Below, piece by piece: positions 8,091 to 20,884 of a stretch of DNA of 64,000 nucleotides; the stretch's first letter is position 1, and every line of letters starts with the position of its first letter. Both the position numbers and the translations under genes were made by a program. The stretch comes from Liolophura sinensis (taxonomy: Eukaryota > Mollusca > Polyplacophora > Chitonida > Chitonidae), in assembly GCF_032854445.1 (NCBI RefSeq), contig NC_088302.1:22953788-23017787 (forward strand). Direction: 5' to 3'. A model generated the notes under the pieces. It saw nothing but the letters and a program-made list of their open reading frames with translations. It was not told the origin of the DNA and made no database searches.

Positions 8091-9792
8091 AAAACGAGAT
8101 CTCTGGTGCACTATGGTCGCCGAAAATTGTAGGTTTGTCTTTTCACCTGTCTTCGTCTTGATCTGTAAAATAGAATAAATGAAATCAGTGTTATTCAAAC
8201 AATTTCATATTTTCATGTTATGAGGAACAATTCTGTTCTGGTTAAGAGCTGGTTAACCCATTTATATTCTACAAATAATGGCAACATCTGACTCAGTGGT
8301 GAAAAGCGTCTCTAACTGAAAAACCGTAAATCCTTCAACATGGACGGAACGTGAAAAAAGATCTTAATTTTATTAGTTTTACAACATGTTTAAAAATTTA
8401 CATCAGAAATCACGCCTTATAGTCAAGTGCATAATAATTCTTACCTTTATAATTCAGTGTTTATCTTGCTCATGAACAAGAAAAGCGGGGGGTTTTTTTT
8501 CGGAAAATCCTTGTCTTATCTCCTTGTTGGTTCGTTTTGGATTGACTGAGAAATCGTCTTCAGGCTTATATAAGGCATCTTGAACCGGGAATTGGTCATA
8601 CATCCACCGAAGACCCCCGCTAAGTATATCCCCGCATTTCCTGCTCCACTTGTATTAGCTTTGTTCTTCGCTGATTATCTCCCACTGAAGGAGGCCTTCC
8701 GACGACTATTGCCTGAATGATAATCCCTACCGTGTTCTCTATGCCTCTTGTATTTCACCTGGTTGTCTGTAATATATTAATCTGTAAATCCCGTAGCTCG
8801 CCTAAGGGATTATCTCCTGTGACATTGATTGAACAATAACCGAAAAGGAAACGTATTCGAATATGATTTCCTTTACACCCTATCTTCTTTCAACGCATAT
8901 CTTAAAAAAAATATTGGTTGTAGACGTAGTAAATTTAGTGGCATTAATTGATAAAAAATTAAACCACCCACTGCCATCTGTAAAAAGTTTGGCCATGGCT
9001 TAGTTATGTTACCCTTGCAACAGTTGAAAAGAGCAAAATTAAAGTACTCCAAAATTATTGTTTTAAAATTACTGCATACATGGTCTATTCAGATTATCAA
9101 AGGGGTAATACATATTTGCTATAAAGTCCACCCATCAACTTCCTCATATCTTTCTGGGAACACCTGTTGGCACAATGGTCTAAATGTTTGGCAATGATTA
9201 TTGAGTATTATAGGTGCCTGAGTGTAAGGTCGTTGCTTCGAAGCCCGGATTGCTTTTTCACCACTAGAATCTCTGGTACGTAACCAGGAATAACGATTCG
9301 AAAAAAATCACAGTGAACAGCTGTTACATGCACAGGTGAAAAATACATTAACTTGTTCATATTCTATAATATTACTTTCAATGTTTCGCTTTCTAATTTA
9401 TAACGCAGTGATCTTTGAACTAGAGAAGGAACATGAAAACTTGGAGCCTTAATCATCCACCATATTAAGAAGATGTAGGATTAACAGGTCAGTGTTTGTT
9501 CAATCTCTCAACCTAATCAAGTTTAATCAACACACAGAATAACGGAAATACTTGCACACCTGACGTCATAATTACGGACGGAGGACAGTCTTTAGCGGCA
9601 AACTTCAAAGCTGTCTGTTAGCTTGAAACATGTAAGATCAATTGTGCATTTAATCAACGTTTTCTTTGAAATAATAACCTTGTTGCGTGCTATCTCCGCT
9701 TAGAACTTTTATTCTTACCGACAAAACACAACACAGACAAACATAATCGCTACAGCAGATGTATCAATATATTTTCAATAGCTAACCACGAT
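8091..9792. other. Intergenic sequence upstream of PCDH-B
   Basis: No coding region is supported. At 9160-9270 there is a tRNA-like stretch (TGGCACAATGG and GCTTCGAAGCCCGG resemble degenerate A and B boxes), probably a SINE head relic. The PCDH-B promoter should lie here (minus strand) but I cannot place it. Confidence 0.4.
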
Positions 9793-10640
9793 TTATTAGA
9801 CATTTATCTTTGCCAGACACAGTGGTACATCATATTGTGCGTCGCACAATATTAACTGTCTTGTCATAGCTTTCTCATATATCCAGTTGGTCTGTAAGAA
9901 CATATATAACGGTAGTTGATTTAACGTCAACATATGTTGTGATAAGATATCCCCATGTAAAAGAGAACCTTCTTTTAAGCGGTGGTAAAATTTTAGTTGG
10001 TTTAGAAACACTAAGAGGCATATAGGGTTATAATATGAATTGCTTTTCTTCATAATCATGTAACAATGTTCGTTAAAAGCTTGCAGACAAAATAAATCAC
10101 CGTTACTTTGAGGCTGAAATGATAAATGTTGATTCCCTCCCCCATAAAACCCTTCACTTTCATATCAGTGAGCCCTTCTACAGTTTACGTCGTTAACAAC
10201 AGTCAAACAAGTGTAAGTTTGGTTTTTCATTTTTTAATACATTTAGTATGTTTTTATACCCACAAGAATAGGGTAACACAGGTCTATGTAAAATGAGTTT
10301 TAATTGCATTTCCACAAACAAATTTTTTATTCAACCTAAAGATTCTTAAAATCTCTAAATGTATATCATATACATCGGGAGTTCGGCAAGTTTTATATTC
10401 AATTGTACCAATAGAAAAGTCACATGATATTTCTGTTGTTTTCAAATAATACTACAGTATGTCATTTTTCCTTTACATCGCCTTAAGGTCGCGTGTTAAG
10501 GAAATCAACTTCGACTAGGTGTCTTTTGTCTAATCAGTATTACCTGATTTTACCCTATATGTGGGTGAATAGAAAGGGTGAATGAAAGCATTAGAGACAA
10601 TACCGTCTGACAAGAGGAAACAGGGGGACACTCAACGACA
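9793..10640 (+). repeat. 5' flank of psi-PCDH-C, right copy of the segmental duplication
   Basis: Direct repeat of 1-795: 127 identical bases from 9793, then falling similarity. Both copies run into a protocadherin unit on the plus strand. Confidence 0.85.
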
Positions 10641-10730
10641 CCAACTGATGTTTATTAATTTATGAAGCTCAAATTATCCTTCCGTTCAAATCTGATAGCA
10701 CCTATGATTGTTCTGATTCACATTTTTTTT

Positions 10731-10824
10731 TTTGCAGGATAACTTGTACGACACCAGAAAACATCTTTAAAGTTTGGGCGAAGCAACTGCCACATTAGGG
10801 AGTAGAGGATAACGACGCGCAGCC
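10731..10824 (+). promoter_or_regulatory. 3' splice acceptor and 5'UTR of psi-PCDH-C
   Basis: A T-run followed by GCAG (exon from 10738) and a leader aligning with 1731-1817. It lacks the SINE found in the PCDH-A intron. Confidence 0.6.
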
Positions 10825-11640
10825 ATGACGTATCTACAGTCAATACTTGCTCTGTTGTGTTGTGGCGCTAATGGAATGACACTTTTGAATCAACATGTCG
10901 TCATTCCAGAGGACACACCAGTAAACACCGTCACAGGAAATATTTTCTCGTTTAATGGGCCTAATACTGAAAGACAACCACAAAGTAGATGAATGGAAGT
11001 TCTCCATTCTTCGAAAAGGCAACCCTTTCGCTGATTATTTCCAAATCCAATGGTGACATTTTCCTACAAAAGCATTTAGACAGAGAAGAAATGTGCCGCC
11101 ATACAGAGGACTGTGTAATAAAACTAGACGTCGCTGTGTCTTCGGAATCCAAGATGGTTGACATTTTTCCCGTGGATATTTTGGTAACTGACGTTAATGA
11201 CAGTGCGCCTTTCTTTCTCGTACCCTTTGTTCAGTTGGAGTTCTTAGAAGATGCTGACGTCAACACGACGTTTACGAAGATGAAATGTTCTACTGACTAA
11301 TCGTGGAGGCCGTGGACGTTGGTTCGCCGTCACCAGGGACAGCGGAAGTCCTCAGTATGGACATTTCTGTCGTGTCTCTTGAATTCAAATAACAACCGTT
11401 TTGGTGATTTTGCCTAGCACACAAATAATCCTATAAACTTTTCGAATGCTATGATAATTGCATGTGTAAATAATATTGATCGGTATTGCGGCCGCCATTT
11501 TGATCATAGTAATTTGTTGTGTTAAGGGAGGTAACTCTAAGGACAGTACTGAAGAGTCAGTGTGGTGAAAAATTTGTCTCGACAGTATTTGTTATTTGCA
11601 CAGGAAAACTTACTACAAGTGTTGACATTGAAATTTAACA
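10825..11640 (+). pseudogene. Protocadherin pseudogene (psi-PCDH-C), direct-repeat paralogue of PCDH-A
   Basis: The start codon and signal peptide match PCDH-A, then a frameshift leads to a TGA near 10990. EC1 continues in another frame with a further small deletion (about 8 bp) near 11043. EC2 breaks off at about 11273 and resumes as the end of EC3 (LIVEAVD region); a second deletion then jumps to the end of EC5 at about 11330. The membrane region and tail are recognisable but carry stops. So about 470 bp and about 600 bp of the PCDH-A equivalent are missing, including most of the segment that A and B share almost identically. The shared acceptor, 3'UTR and flanks show a DNA-level duplicate, not a retrocopy. 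Its EC2 start (from GAAGATGCTGACGTCAAC) matches PCDH-B rather than PCDH-A, so exchange may have involved this copy as well. Confidence 0.93.
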
Positions 11641-11783
11641 TCTCGGTTATGAACCATGTTTTATAAACCAATCTTTTAGTGCTATTGTGGCTTTTCGAAA
11701 AACAGTTCAGTGTTTTATTTTATTTCTGTGTGTATTTTTTTATTATTATACTTAATTTATGGCATAATTTATCAATTCTATAA

Positions 11784-11789
11784 AATAAA
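11784..11789 (+). terminator. Polyadenylation signal of psi-PCDH-C
   Basis: AATAAA within a 3'UTR conserved with PCDH-A (3899-3904). Confidence 0.65.
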
Positions 11790-12107
11790 ATTTGCTTTCT
11801 CTTTGAACACAAGTATTGGGTTTGTTATCTCCGAGAACATATGAATAAATACAAAAGAAAAAGTATGTACATGTTCCCGCACAATGTCGACTGGGATTCA
11901 AACCAGGCTGAGCATAATTCTGTTTAATGAACGATTACTAAATAATCATTTTTCAGTCAGATCGTCATCGCACAGCCAGGAATGAACGATGGACTACATA
12001 TCCGAGTTACTTAAGGCGGGGAAAGTTCCCCCATTAAATAATGATGTTCATTATTAAGTAATTATGTTCGCCATTAAGTAATGATTTATTTGAAAGTTGT
12101 TTTCACA

Positions 12108-12358
12108 CATACGATGCCGGTCATTTCTATGGGTGAAAGTCACCAGTGAGAAAACCATAGACCTTTGGCACGTTACTAACAAACTGTCTCGTGTGTGACG
12201 TACATGTGATATGCACACCTTAATGGTCAAAAGAACGAAAGTTACGCTGCGTAAGGCCCAACCAAGATCCCACGAACAGAGAAACTTGCAAATCAACCAA
12301 TTCCCTTTCCATGGGCGGGTTTGAACTCACACTTCCTTTGCTCTACAACAGAAAGGCA
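12108..12358 (-). mobile_element. SINE, family E, at the right end of the segmental duplication
   Basis: Read on the minus strand, the right end has an A-box-like TGTAGAGCAAAGG and a B-box-like GAGTTCAAACCC, so this is a tRNA-derived head. The body aligns with 4180-4400. Recognisable duplication ends about here. Confidence 0.6.
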
Positions 12359-13709
12359 AGTACATCAAATTAACAACTCGGCACCACGACCCGCACCACG
12401 ACAAATGATGTAGTCTATCCAAATCAAGTTCCTGGTTGATTGGCTCTGATTTCTCCATAGGAGATTTTGTTCTGGGTGTGAAGAGGAATGATGCTTTTCC
12501 TGAGCTTTTTGTCCTGACTGCTCCACACTTAGACCAGCCCTTCGTTTTATAAGTGAAATACTCCGTAGGTCGACATATAGCAAGAATGAAATAAACAAAA
12601 CCATCTAAGATATTATGGGCCATAAATTTAGTTCTGCTCAAGAACGTAACTGTCAAGAGCCAAGAATCTTTCACCGGACATCACATTTGGCGTCATAAAA
12701 CAAAATTAAAATAAACTGCACTGGAACCCACCATCTCGCTTATAATTGAGTAAATGATTAATTTGTGGGTATTAGTCGCTCACTTTATGCTACATTTATA
12801 TATTCAGTTCATCTATTTGATGGATTTTTAGGGACTTAACAAAAACTAGTAACACAAAGCCGCCGAGTAACCAGCTACAACTGGACACGAACGTGCGATC
12901 CCACTTGTGCCGTCACGTGCAACCATTTCAAAAACATTCAAGCCTCCAAACCCATTTTATTTGAAATGACGTCTGCAATGCTGCCAGAACGGGCTAAATA
13001 TCTTTTCTTATGCACTCCGAGTTTAGGTGAACCGTTAATTTCTGTGATATTTCAGTAAACAGGTGTTCACAGATGCATTAGACTATGCCGGTAACTTTTT
13101 ATGCACGCATCGCCTTGACAGAAACAGAAAGAGGGGGAACAACTCGTACCGCCATCTGACTTCCACGGCTGGGACTTGTCTAGTTTTTGCAAAGTTCGTA
13201 AAGTTTTCGTAACTTTTCTCGTAAATGACGTCGCTTGGTGGCACTATAACCCAGACAACGTCTTTTACGAAAAAGGTTTTCAGGCACCTGTCGTTCGATG
13301 ATGGTTTCCATGTCGTACTGTGGCGTTTCCTCCAGTCCCAAGCTGACAGCTGTCGTCGTACATAAACAATATTCTTTGTTATGTTATGCATCACTAAGTC
13401 AAGTAAGTACAAGACAGATATTGCCACATTCTGTTTTTAAGAAACAAAATGGGAAAAATCAAGCAACAGAGTTGTAAACTTTTTCGACCCATTGCGTTTA
13501 TTACAAAGTCGGAGAACCTCAGGGAGGTTGGTGAAGCTTCCATTGAAGACACGCTGGAGCACGTTTTATGATATAACGTTACGGTATAGTCACTTTTCGG
13601 AAGCTAGGAACCGGAGAAGGTTGGGCGGGGGTGAAGCTAGAATGGTTTCAGCCCAAACCACACTTTTTTCATAGAATGTAGACAGGCACTTGGGCCCTCG
13701 ATTAATTTC
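12359..13709. other. Intergenic, no supported gene
   Basis: A weak family A SINE tail relic (TTTATAAGTGAAATACTCCG) is near 12550. Minus-strand open frames at 12327-12674 and 13083-13427 have no recognisable features. Nothing else is identified. Confidence 0.4.
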
Positions 13710-13828
13710 CACACACACACACACAAAAACCCATCCACTTAATACGCGTACATTTTGGGAGTGGTCCGCTGCCCTGTGTTGCAGATTGTGTGTGTGTGTG
13801 TGTGTGTGTGTTGGTGGGGGGGGGGGGA
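13710..13828. repeat. (CA)n, (TG)n and G-run cluster
   Basis: A (CA)n tract at 13711-13724, a (TG)n tract at 13787-13811 and a 12-base G run at 13816-13827. The CA and TG tracts could pair across about 60 bases. Confidence 0.9.
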
Positions 13829-14003
13829 GCAAAGACAAATTCCTACAAAAGCGCAAACAAACTTTTGGTAACTCCAGTTCTGTTTTGTTGTAGAAAAGTC
13901 AGATGATGATTAAACGTATAACCCATGGATTTACTAAAACAGATCACAGAAGATACTAAGATGGCGCTTTCATTGTTCCCATTACAAACGTGTGTTGCAT
14001 GTA

Positions 14004-14160
14004 TTTATTTCTTTATTTGACTAGTGTTTCACGTCGTACTTAAGAATATTTCATTTATAAGACGGCGGCAAGCATTATAGTGGAATGAAACGGGGCAGAA
14101 CCAGGGGGAAGCCTTCGATCATCCATAGGTTGCGGGCAGACCTTCCCGCGCACGACCGGA
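14004..14160 (-). mobile_element. 5'-truncated family A SINE
   Basis: Reverse-oriented tail (TTTATTTGACTAGTGTTTC, then the AATATTTC domain) and central region. TSDs gtgttgcatgta (13992-14003) and gtgttgcctgta (14161-14172) differ at one base. Confidence 0.85.
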
Positions 14161-14366
14161 GTGTTGCCTGTAATACCTTACCCTAATACGACATCCTCAT
14201 AAATGTGGACATTGGCTACATGATTAAATACAGGGATAATATATAGGCTTATACTGACAGATGTTTAACAACCGATGAATTAGTTGTAACTTGACGAGGT
14301 AATAATGAAAGAAGGAACCTGTTAAATGCTGACGCATTATCTCAGGGCTATATTTATAATTGGTTT

Positions 14367-14394
14367 CTGTGTGTGTGCGTGTGTGTGTGTGTGT
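14367..14394. repeat. (GT)n microsatellite
   Basis: About 14 GT units with one GC interruption. Confidence 0.9.
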
Positions 14395-16369
14395 TCATAT
14401 ATTTTTACACAGACCTGTCTCAAATATACGTAAATTCATGTAGCTATTACAATACGAGATTACATGACACCTGTGTTTGAATACACGTGGTCTACACCAC
14501 TTACAGGCAAATCGAATATGATTTTTGATAAATAAAATCTCTATGATCGGTTTAACCTTCCACATGATGTTCAGCTATATGCAAAACAAGGCAATTAAGG
14601 TGCTAAATTTCACAGCGCATCAATTAATTGTAATTAAAATGCGCATGTATAATTTATTCCAGCCTGCAGCATTGGTATGTATATTCTTCTCGATCCGACT
14701 CGTATCTTGCTTTCTCCGACGTCTCATATCTGTTTAAAAGGAAATCATTCACAGCCTGTCTCAGCCAATCATTTTGTAGCTGTCACGTGCCACCGCGTGC
14801 CGTGTCTCACAAGCCCCAGGGGCACAGGGGGACGAAAACCTGTAGACCCGGAGCTATGGCAGGTGCTTCACGTATATAGCCCTCTCTAACGACCCATCTT
14901 AATGCCATTAGCTTTGTAAGTCGTTTTGGCGAAGAATCTACATAAAGTTACAATGCAGATGAGAATGAGTTAGTTTAATAACTGTCTGTTGATGCTGAAG
15001 GCAGTTTTCCCGTTCTAAAACACCTGTTGAAAGTTTAGCGTTGTGCCTGTTTAAATTCTGGAACAGAACAGAAAGAAAAATGAGAAGAAGGCCATGTACA
15101 TAACTTTAAGCATATATCTGCATCAATCATTAAATAAGGAAACTTCAATGCCATATAAGCCACTTGAGCATACCGGAACTGCAAAAAAAAAAAGGCTTGG
15201 CTACAATCGAGATTCAGTGAGATAAGACGCGTGCCTTGAGTTTACCGTCAGCCGATGTGCCTACATCTGAAACGATTCTAGTTCTACGAAAGTTCATCTC
15301 ACTTATAACTATGGGAAATCCAAATCCACTTTGCTATCTATTTGCAGTAACGAATTATTTTAACGTTCTGTAAAAAAATTCAGGATGTTTTTCCAAAAAG
15401 CACGCATAAAAATGTTTAAGGTACCAGTGTACGAGTCACACGGAAAGGGATTGAGGATATTGCGCCCGTGCAATGCTTGAAGCTCTTCCAGAATTTTGAA
15501 TCAAAGTTTGAATTGATGTGATTTTTTATTAAATATTTGTGGATAAATCTGGTCGTAGCACACCTTATCCGGCGGTAATGTTAGCTCTAACAATCTGGTA
15601 GAGTCATATACGTCTAAGATCTTCATATGGTAAATGCTGGGAAAATAAACATGGCAACCTCGACGCTATAAGCATGATGGGATAGGCGTGGGACTTAATG
15701 CCTGCTGTCTTTGGCAAGGAGTTACAGAGAGCTACCGCTGTATGCAAATGTTCACATTGGGTCAGGTTTTGCTTCAAGACGATACCACGGGATACAGTCA
15801 AAATAACACTGAAATTAAATGGCTTTAAAGTCAAAGCAAACCAAAAAGACAAAACCGAAAGCAAAACAAATAAAACACAGTCGCAGACAGGTATGTTTGA
15901 AAATACAGTGGGTATATAAGATACATGTAAAATGGACACAAGGCAGACCGAGAATGCCTTTCATTTACTTCACAATTTAATATTGAAGCTCTTTTGACTT
16001 CCACCAGTGGTTGTTCTTTTTTTTCTTCTCAAGCTGTAAAATGGTTTCCATAACTTCCTTGTCTTTACCTTTCTCGACCTAATAATTTCTGTTCTCTGTA
16101 ATGAAATATAATGGTATAGTTCACATGCTGTTTCAACCTAGAATGATACTTTGAAGCAGGGATTACATGCTATGCATCTGTTTTTAATCACATTATATGC
16201 GAGACAATGTGTTCCAGTATTGCTGAAATAGTTCAAGAAGGCGGTCACGCAGGATAATGATCTGAGGTATATACAGACCTACACGGAAGTTCATGTTTTA
16301 ATAAACTAGACAGGAGTGTTCTTTAAATATATTCATTTATTGCGTTGTTGGTTAATGATATGCATACTA
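14395..16369. other. Intergenic, no supported gene
   Basis: Open frames here are short and featureless. A GC-richer patch at 14750-14880 has CACGTG and CCAAT-like words and might be regulatory. The region 15600-15900 looks repeat-like (a tRNA-free SINE body is possible) but I cannot classify it. Confidence 0.35.
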
Positions 16370-16640
16370 AACGTTTGGCAGTGGTGGTCAATATTGTGAG
16401 TGGAGAAAACCAGAGATAAACCATCTACATTTGGCAAGTTACTGATGAACTTTCACTAGCGGTGACAGACATGCACACAATATTGGTGGAAGTAGCCTTC
16501 AACGAACGTTAAGCTGGGGGAAATGGCCACGTGAGGGCGCCATCCACCGCTGTCACCAGGACACAAGGTAAGGATGATGAACTCTCATCCCCTGTGTCCT
16601 AGCGAATAAAAGACAAAGATCTTAACCACTCGCCCACAAC
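16370..16640 (-). mobile_element. SINE, family E
   Basis: The right end read on the minus strand gives GTGGGCGAGTGGTTAAGATC, a tRNA-like A-box region. The body includes CAGTAACTTGCCAAATGTAG, a central-domain-like block also traceable at 12150-12185 and 4230-4260. Confidence 0.65.
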
Positions 16641-16883
16641 CCCCATTAGAGGTTAGGTGGAGTTGTTAAGAACGTATAGGGACAGTCTTTACTGTCTTTA
16701 CACGGACTTTTATAAACTCACCTAATATAAGATTTCCGACCTATTCATTATGTTTTTAAATTAGGGCTGCCTATTAGACCGAGTCAAACACAATGATATC
16801 GTTGTCGCAAAGAGTGCGAGTGTCCGAATCCAAACACTGTTGTTGTTGATGCGACTTAAAACCTAGAAAGGGGAGCAGATGGA

Positions 16884-17134
16884 GACGGCTTCCGTGGCCG
16901 CGTGCTGACCGTGCTAGCTCACCAGATGGCTTTTCACCAATGCGATCGTTGTGAGTTCACTTCCAGCTCAGGCTGCATGTCTTCCTCTCCGGTAGTGTGT
17001 GGGAAGATCTACCAGCTATCTGCGAGTGGTTGTGGTTTCCACCGGACCCGGTTTCCTCCTAGCATAATGTTGGTCTCTGTCGTAGAAGTGAGGTATTCTT
17101 TAGTATAATACCAATCAAATAAATAAATAAATAT
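16884..17134 (+). mobile_element. Near full-length family A SINE
   Basis: Head GGCTTCCGTGGCCGCGTG, B-box-like GTGAGTTCACTTCC, central CGGTTTCCTCC and tail ending CCAATCAAATAAATAAATAA. The tail core is degraded (GAGGTATTCTTTAGTATAAT). Confidence 0.85.
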
Positions 17135-18825
17135 ATTGAAACCAGTAAACTGGTTTGCGTATTTTTTCTTCGGCCATTCATCAACCTGATCACCGTTAAA
17201 TTAGTTCCAAGCACAGCGTAAAAACCCATTTAAATATATAAATAGAGACTTTTTTCAATGCGTTTATCTGAGCAATCCTGAGCGGCACATGCGCAATGAC
17301 TTGTCGGCCTCCACGCCATCAGCTTCTTCCGAACACCAACTGACCCACAGCCAGTCCTGCAAACTGAATCAATACCAGCCAGTGTACCAAGCGGAGATTT
17401 GGTAAATATTTAATGTCTTGGAAAACATTGACTCTTTTCGCCATATCCACGGACAGAGGTGTCACACTGAAAACGCCGGGTAATTTATTTTTGAATAGGA
17501 CACGTTTTGCGTCAACAGGGTACCTAGAATTATAAAATGTTGATTTCTCCGAACGTGATCGTAAATGCCCAGATGTTATAATTCGACACTTATATACTAC
17601 ACTGTGTGGAAATGTAAACGAACTGAAGGCCTCCTACTAGTAGTTGTGAATAAATTGAAGAATTAAATTCAGAGAACAGATGTCCCTGGCCGCTGATTGG
17701 ATCGATCCGTGTGTGTTGACCAATCTCAAACAAACTCGCCAAATCGCACAGAATTCAAAACGACCAGGTAAACAGAGAGAGAAGGGTTAGCAATGTTGAG
17801 TTACTCTTAACATAAGGGCCGGTTTGCTCCGGGATTAACGTCACTTTCAAGATTACTTTGGTAATATCACGAAAGTGTCTTTTTGAAACGTACCTGTACC
17901 GACGTCTATGTCTAGTGCTCCCTCACTGGCACGCCATGCCGAAGACACCAGACCTGACGTTTCAGATGCAGTATACTGACATAGGACTGCATCTTAAAAT
18001 TGGTATAACCCTAACTACAATTGCTGAGACGTCGACACTAACATTTGACTTGACTCTTTTGTTTCCATATAAAAAGGCAACAATGAATAAATTGCTCATG
18101 CTTCATAATTTTTAAATTCTGAATCACAACTGATTGATCAGGTCGGGCGCAAAGTCATTCTGCAAATTACTATAGAGCAACGTCATTTATGAAGAGACCT
18201 TTCCGAACTGTGAATCAAGAACACGCAGTTGACCAATCATAAGCAGTATTGTTGCAAATATGCCAACCGGACGTCCCAAACATTGGTTACAAATATTCAA
18301 TCTCTCTGAGACATGATGGCGTCACAATTGCTTTCATCGGGAATGGAATGAAAAGTGCCATTGTCACGAGAAGGGATGTTGGACATCGGATGTGTTGGAT
18401 CCATTCATACTGTCGCCTTCAAATAAACAGAAATCAGCCTTTGTAGGTTTTAATACACGGACCTGAAAGTTTCTATATACGACCAAAAATTTGTGAAAAA
18501 AGTCTGATCGAGATGACAATCAAACCAGCACAAACCTGTCGACACCCATATAAGCTGGGACTGAAACCAGACATATATATATATACGAAGAACTGATAAC
18601 CAGTTACATGTATCTGTATATACTTCATCATTGCCGCGGGTAACCATGCAAGACAGTTTCCTACAAGTGCTGATTTTGCGCCTGGGTATATTAAATCCAA
18701 GCTGTTAGTTATGTAAGGAGGGAAGCACAGAATACATTAGAGAATAAATCAAGGGAACAATTTGAATGATACTTGATACACTTGCTTATGTTTCGCTTTT
18801 TGTTGACGAATTTTATGGTCAAAGG
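17135..18825. other. Intergenic, no supported gene
   Basis: No coding sequence, RNA gene or repeat stood out. Short open frames (17858-18115, 18249-18446) lack features. Confidence 0.35.
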
Positions 18826-19010
18826 AACCCACAGTTTAGATCACTATACCTTCACCATGAGATCGCGTGTTCAAATCCCGTTGCTTCCATTGTGACTGTG
18901 CAAATAAGTGTAGGTCAGATATAGGCATGTGCCTAGTAAAGGTCAGTGGTTTCTTATACTGAATATGCCTGGCTGCCGTGATGCCCATATGCGGGAAATC
19001 TTCATATATG
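18826..19010 (+). mobile_element. Probable SINE, family F
   Basis: A tRNA-like B box (CGTGTTCAAATCCC at about 18868) is followed by ATATAGGCATGTGCCTAG and AAAGGTCAGTGGTTTCTTAT, wording like the central domains of metazoan SINEs. No TSD was found. Confidence 0.45.
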
Positions 19011-19639
19011 TAGGATTTGAAAGATTAATTTTATACAAAACATTAATTAGATTTCATCTTTCTTTTTAATACGGTGATACCATAAGTCGATATGTGGACA
19101 AATTAGATCCAGTGTCTAGTAAATAACAAGTCATTGGCAGGTAAATAATCACGAGGTTTTCTAATCATATACTGTAAGTGATTGTGATGCAAATCCGTCT
19201 GTGACATCCCGACTGTTTTCAAATACACATGCGACGCAAATAAAGGCAGGTTTGATTGAAGAACAGACGACAAACAAAATATCAAGAACGAAAAAATATC
19301 CCAAAAAACGTCTAGCACTCTCTATTGATTCCATACATTAACATACACTCTCGAGGGACTCGTGTGTTTGGTCAAATATAGGCCTGCTGATATGCAATAT
19401 TAATCTGCCAACTTTTCCGGAGATGGTTCTCCATCAGGTCCGCATGTTTACCCAAGACGCAAGAAAGCTTTCGCAGCTAAGGGTGCAAGGAAAACCAAAC
19501 GGGACTACATCACAACTAAACATATGGCAATATTCATGGGATATGCTCTAATCGCGTTTTGAAGTTATCCCTCCGCATGAATCTAGCACACGGTGTTTGT
19601 TTGACGGCTTCGCGTGCCTCCACATACCATCCTGTTCAC

Positions 19640-19830
19640 AAAGTGTGCTGGGAGTCGAGCGTGCCGGGAATAAATGGCGGAGTGATTAGTATTCATGAGG
19701 TCACAGTAATTAATCGCAAGGTCAAACCGGCTTAAGTGCAACCCAGTCACGCAGGTGGATTGGGGCGATTGGGAGGAATCGCCGAGTAAACTGTCGCACG
19801 GTCTAAATGGACGTATTGTTATCTTGGTGA
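19640..19830. promoter_or_regulatory. Candidate cis-regulatory island
   Basis: GC-richer than its surroundings, with dense motif-like words: GATTAGTATTCATGAG, CAGTAATTAATCG (homeodomain core), AGGTCA repeats and CAGGTG. There is no open frame. This is inference from composition and motifs only. Confidence 0.25.
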
Positions 19831-20884
19831 TCTGAAAACGGAACTTCGCATGATTGAAGGTATAGATCCCTGAACGGTAATCTGATCATTGAATTCACCT
19901 GACCACGCTAAATCCCGTCTTAGGTGGGATTTGTTCTATTGGACATCATTGGATTTCACGAGCTTTGGTAGAATTTACATTTTAATCGTTTCTTCGATGT
20001 TTGAAACTAGATATTCGTCTTGTCTAAGGAGCTGATTAACAAAACTCTTATTTTGCTACAAACTCCGAATACAAGTAAATCTGTTTGCAGACAAAGGCAC
20101 AGAATCCGTGAACACACTGTAAACGGATATGGGTACAGAATATTCCGTGGAGCGAAACTGGTCGTGTGTATTGTAGCCGATTCGCCGGGCCAAGTGTGTA
20201 AAACGCCCTGTCTATGCTACAAGTATAAGCATACATGTTTTCATTAAAAGACGAAAACTATCTTATGCGGAACAAACATGCACTGAAAAAATTAATCCGT
20301 TAATTTTAACAGAAAGTCAAAGTGATGCTAGAATGTGTTGCAACAGACTGTTCTGTTAAATATAACGCACATATTCCATTTTGAAATATTTCTAAATTCA
20401 ACATAAAACTTCTACAGTATTATACTAACAGGATATTATGTTGAATATGACAGAATATTGTGTTATAATAACAGAATACATCGTAGCATCATTAAGCCAA
20501 AAGACATTCTGACAATAAACGGTTGACGACGCTGGTGTGGTTATTTTGCATATATATATGGGGAAAGTTCGCCAGAAACTTGTCAAACGTACATGTATTA
20601 CACCGGGCATTCCGGTTTCCTCTATACCTATAAAACTGACAGTCATCGTATACCCGGAAAAAAGGGTCCATTAGGGGAAATGTCCGTATTCCTTGACCAA
20701 ACGTCACAATGTTAACAAAGTTAATAAACTGTTTTCAAATTTAGTTTGGCACATGCAGAATTTAAATTAAATATTATACACTCTGTATAAGAATTTTTAA
20801 AAAAGTATATTTTCAAGCAGCATTAGACTATACCCTGCGCATGTTTAAGTGGATGCATGAGATTATCCGCGCTAAAAGTTGTCT

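Noticed and set aside
10825-11640. psi-PCDH-C as a processed (retroposed) pseudogene
   Set aside because: It shares the acceptor with intron sequence and both flanks with PCDH-A and has no poly-A tract, so it is a segmental duplicate.
12327-12674. 115-codon minus-strand open frame as a gene
   Set aside because: Overlaps SINE E and a family A tail relic; no domain.
13083-13427. 114-codon minus-strand open frame as a gene
   Set aside because: No recognisable domain, start context or splice signals; could not be supported.
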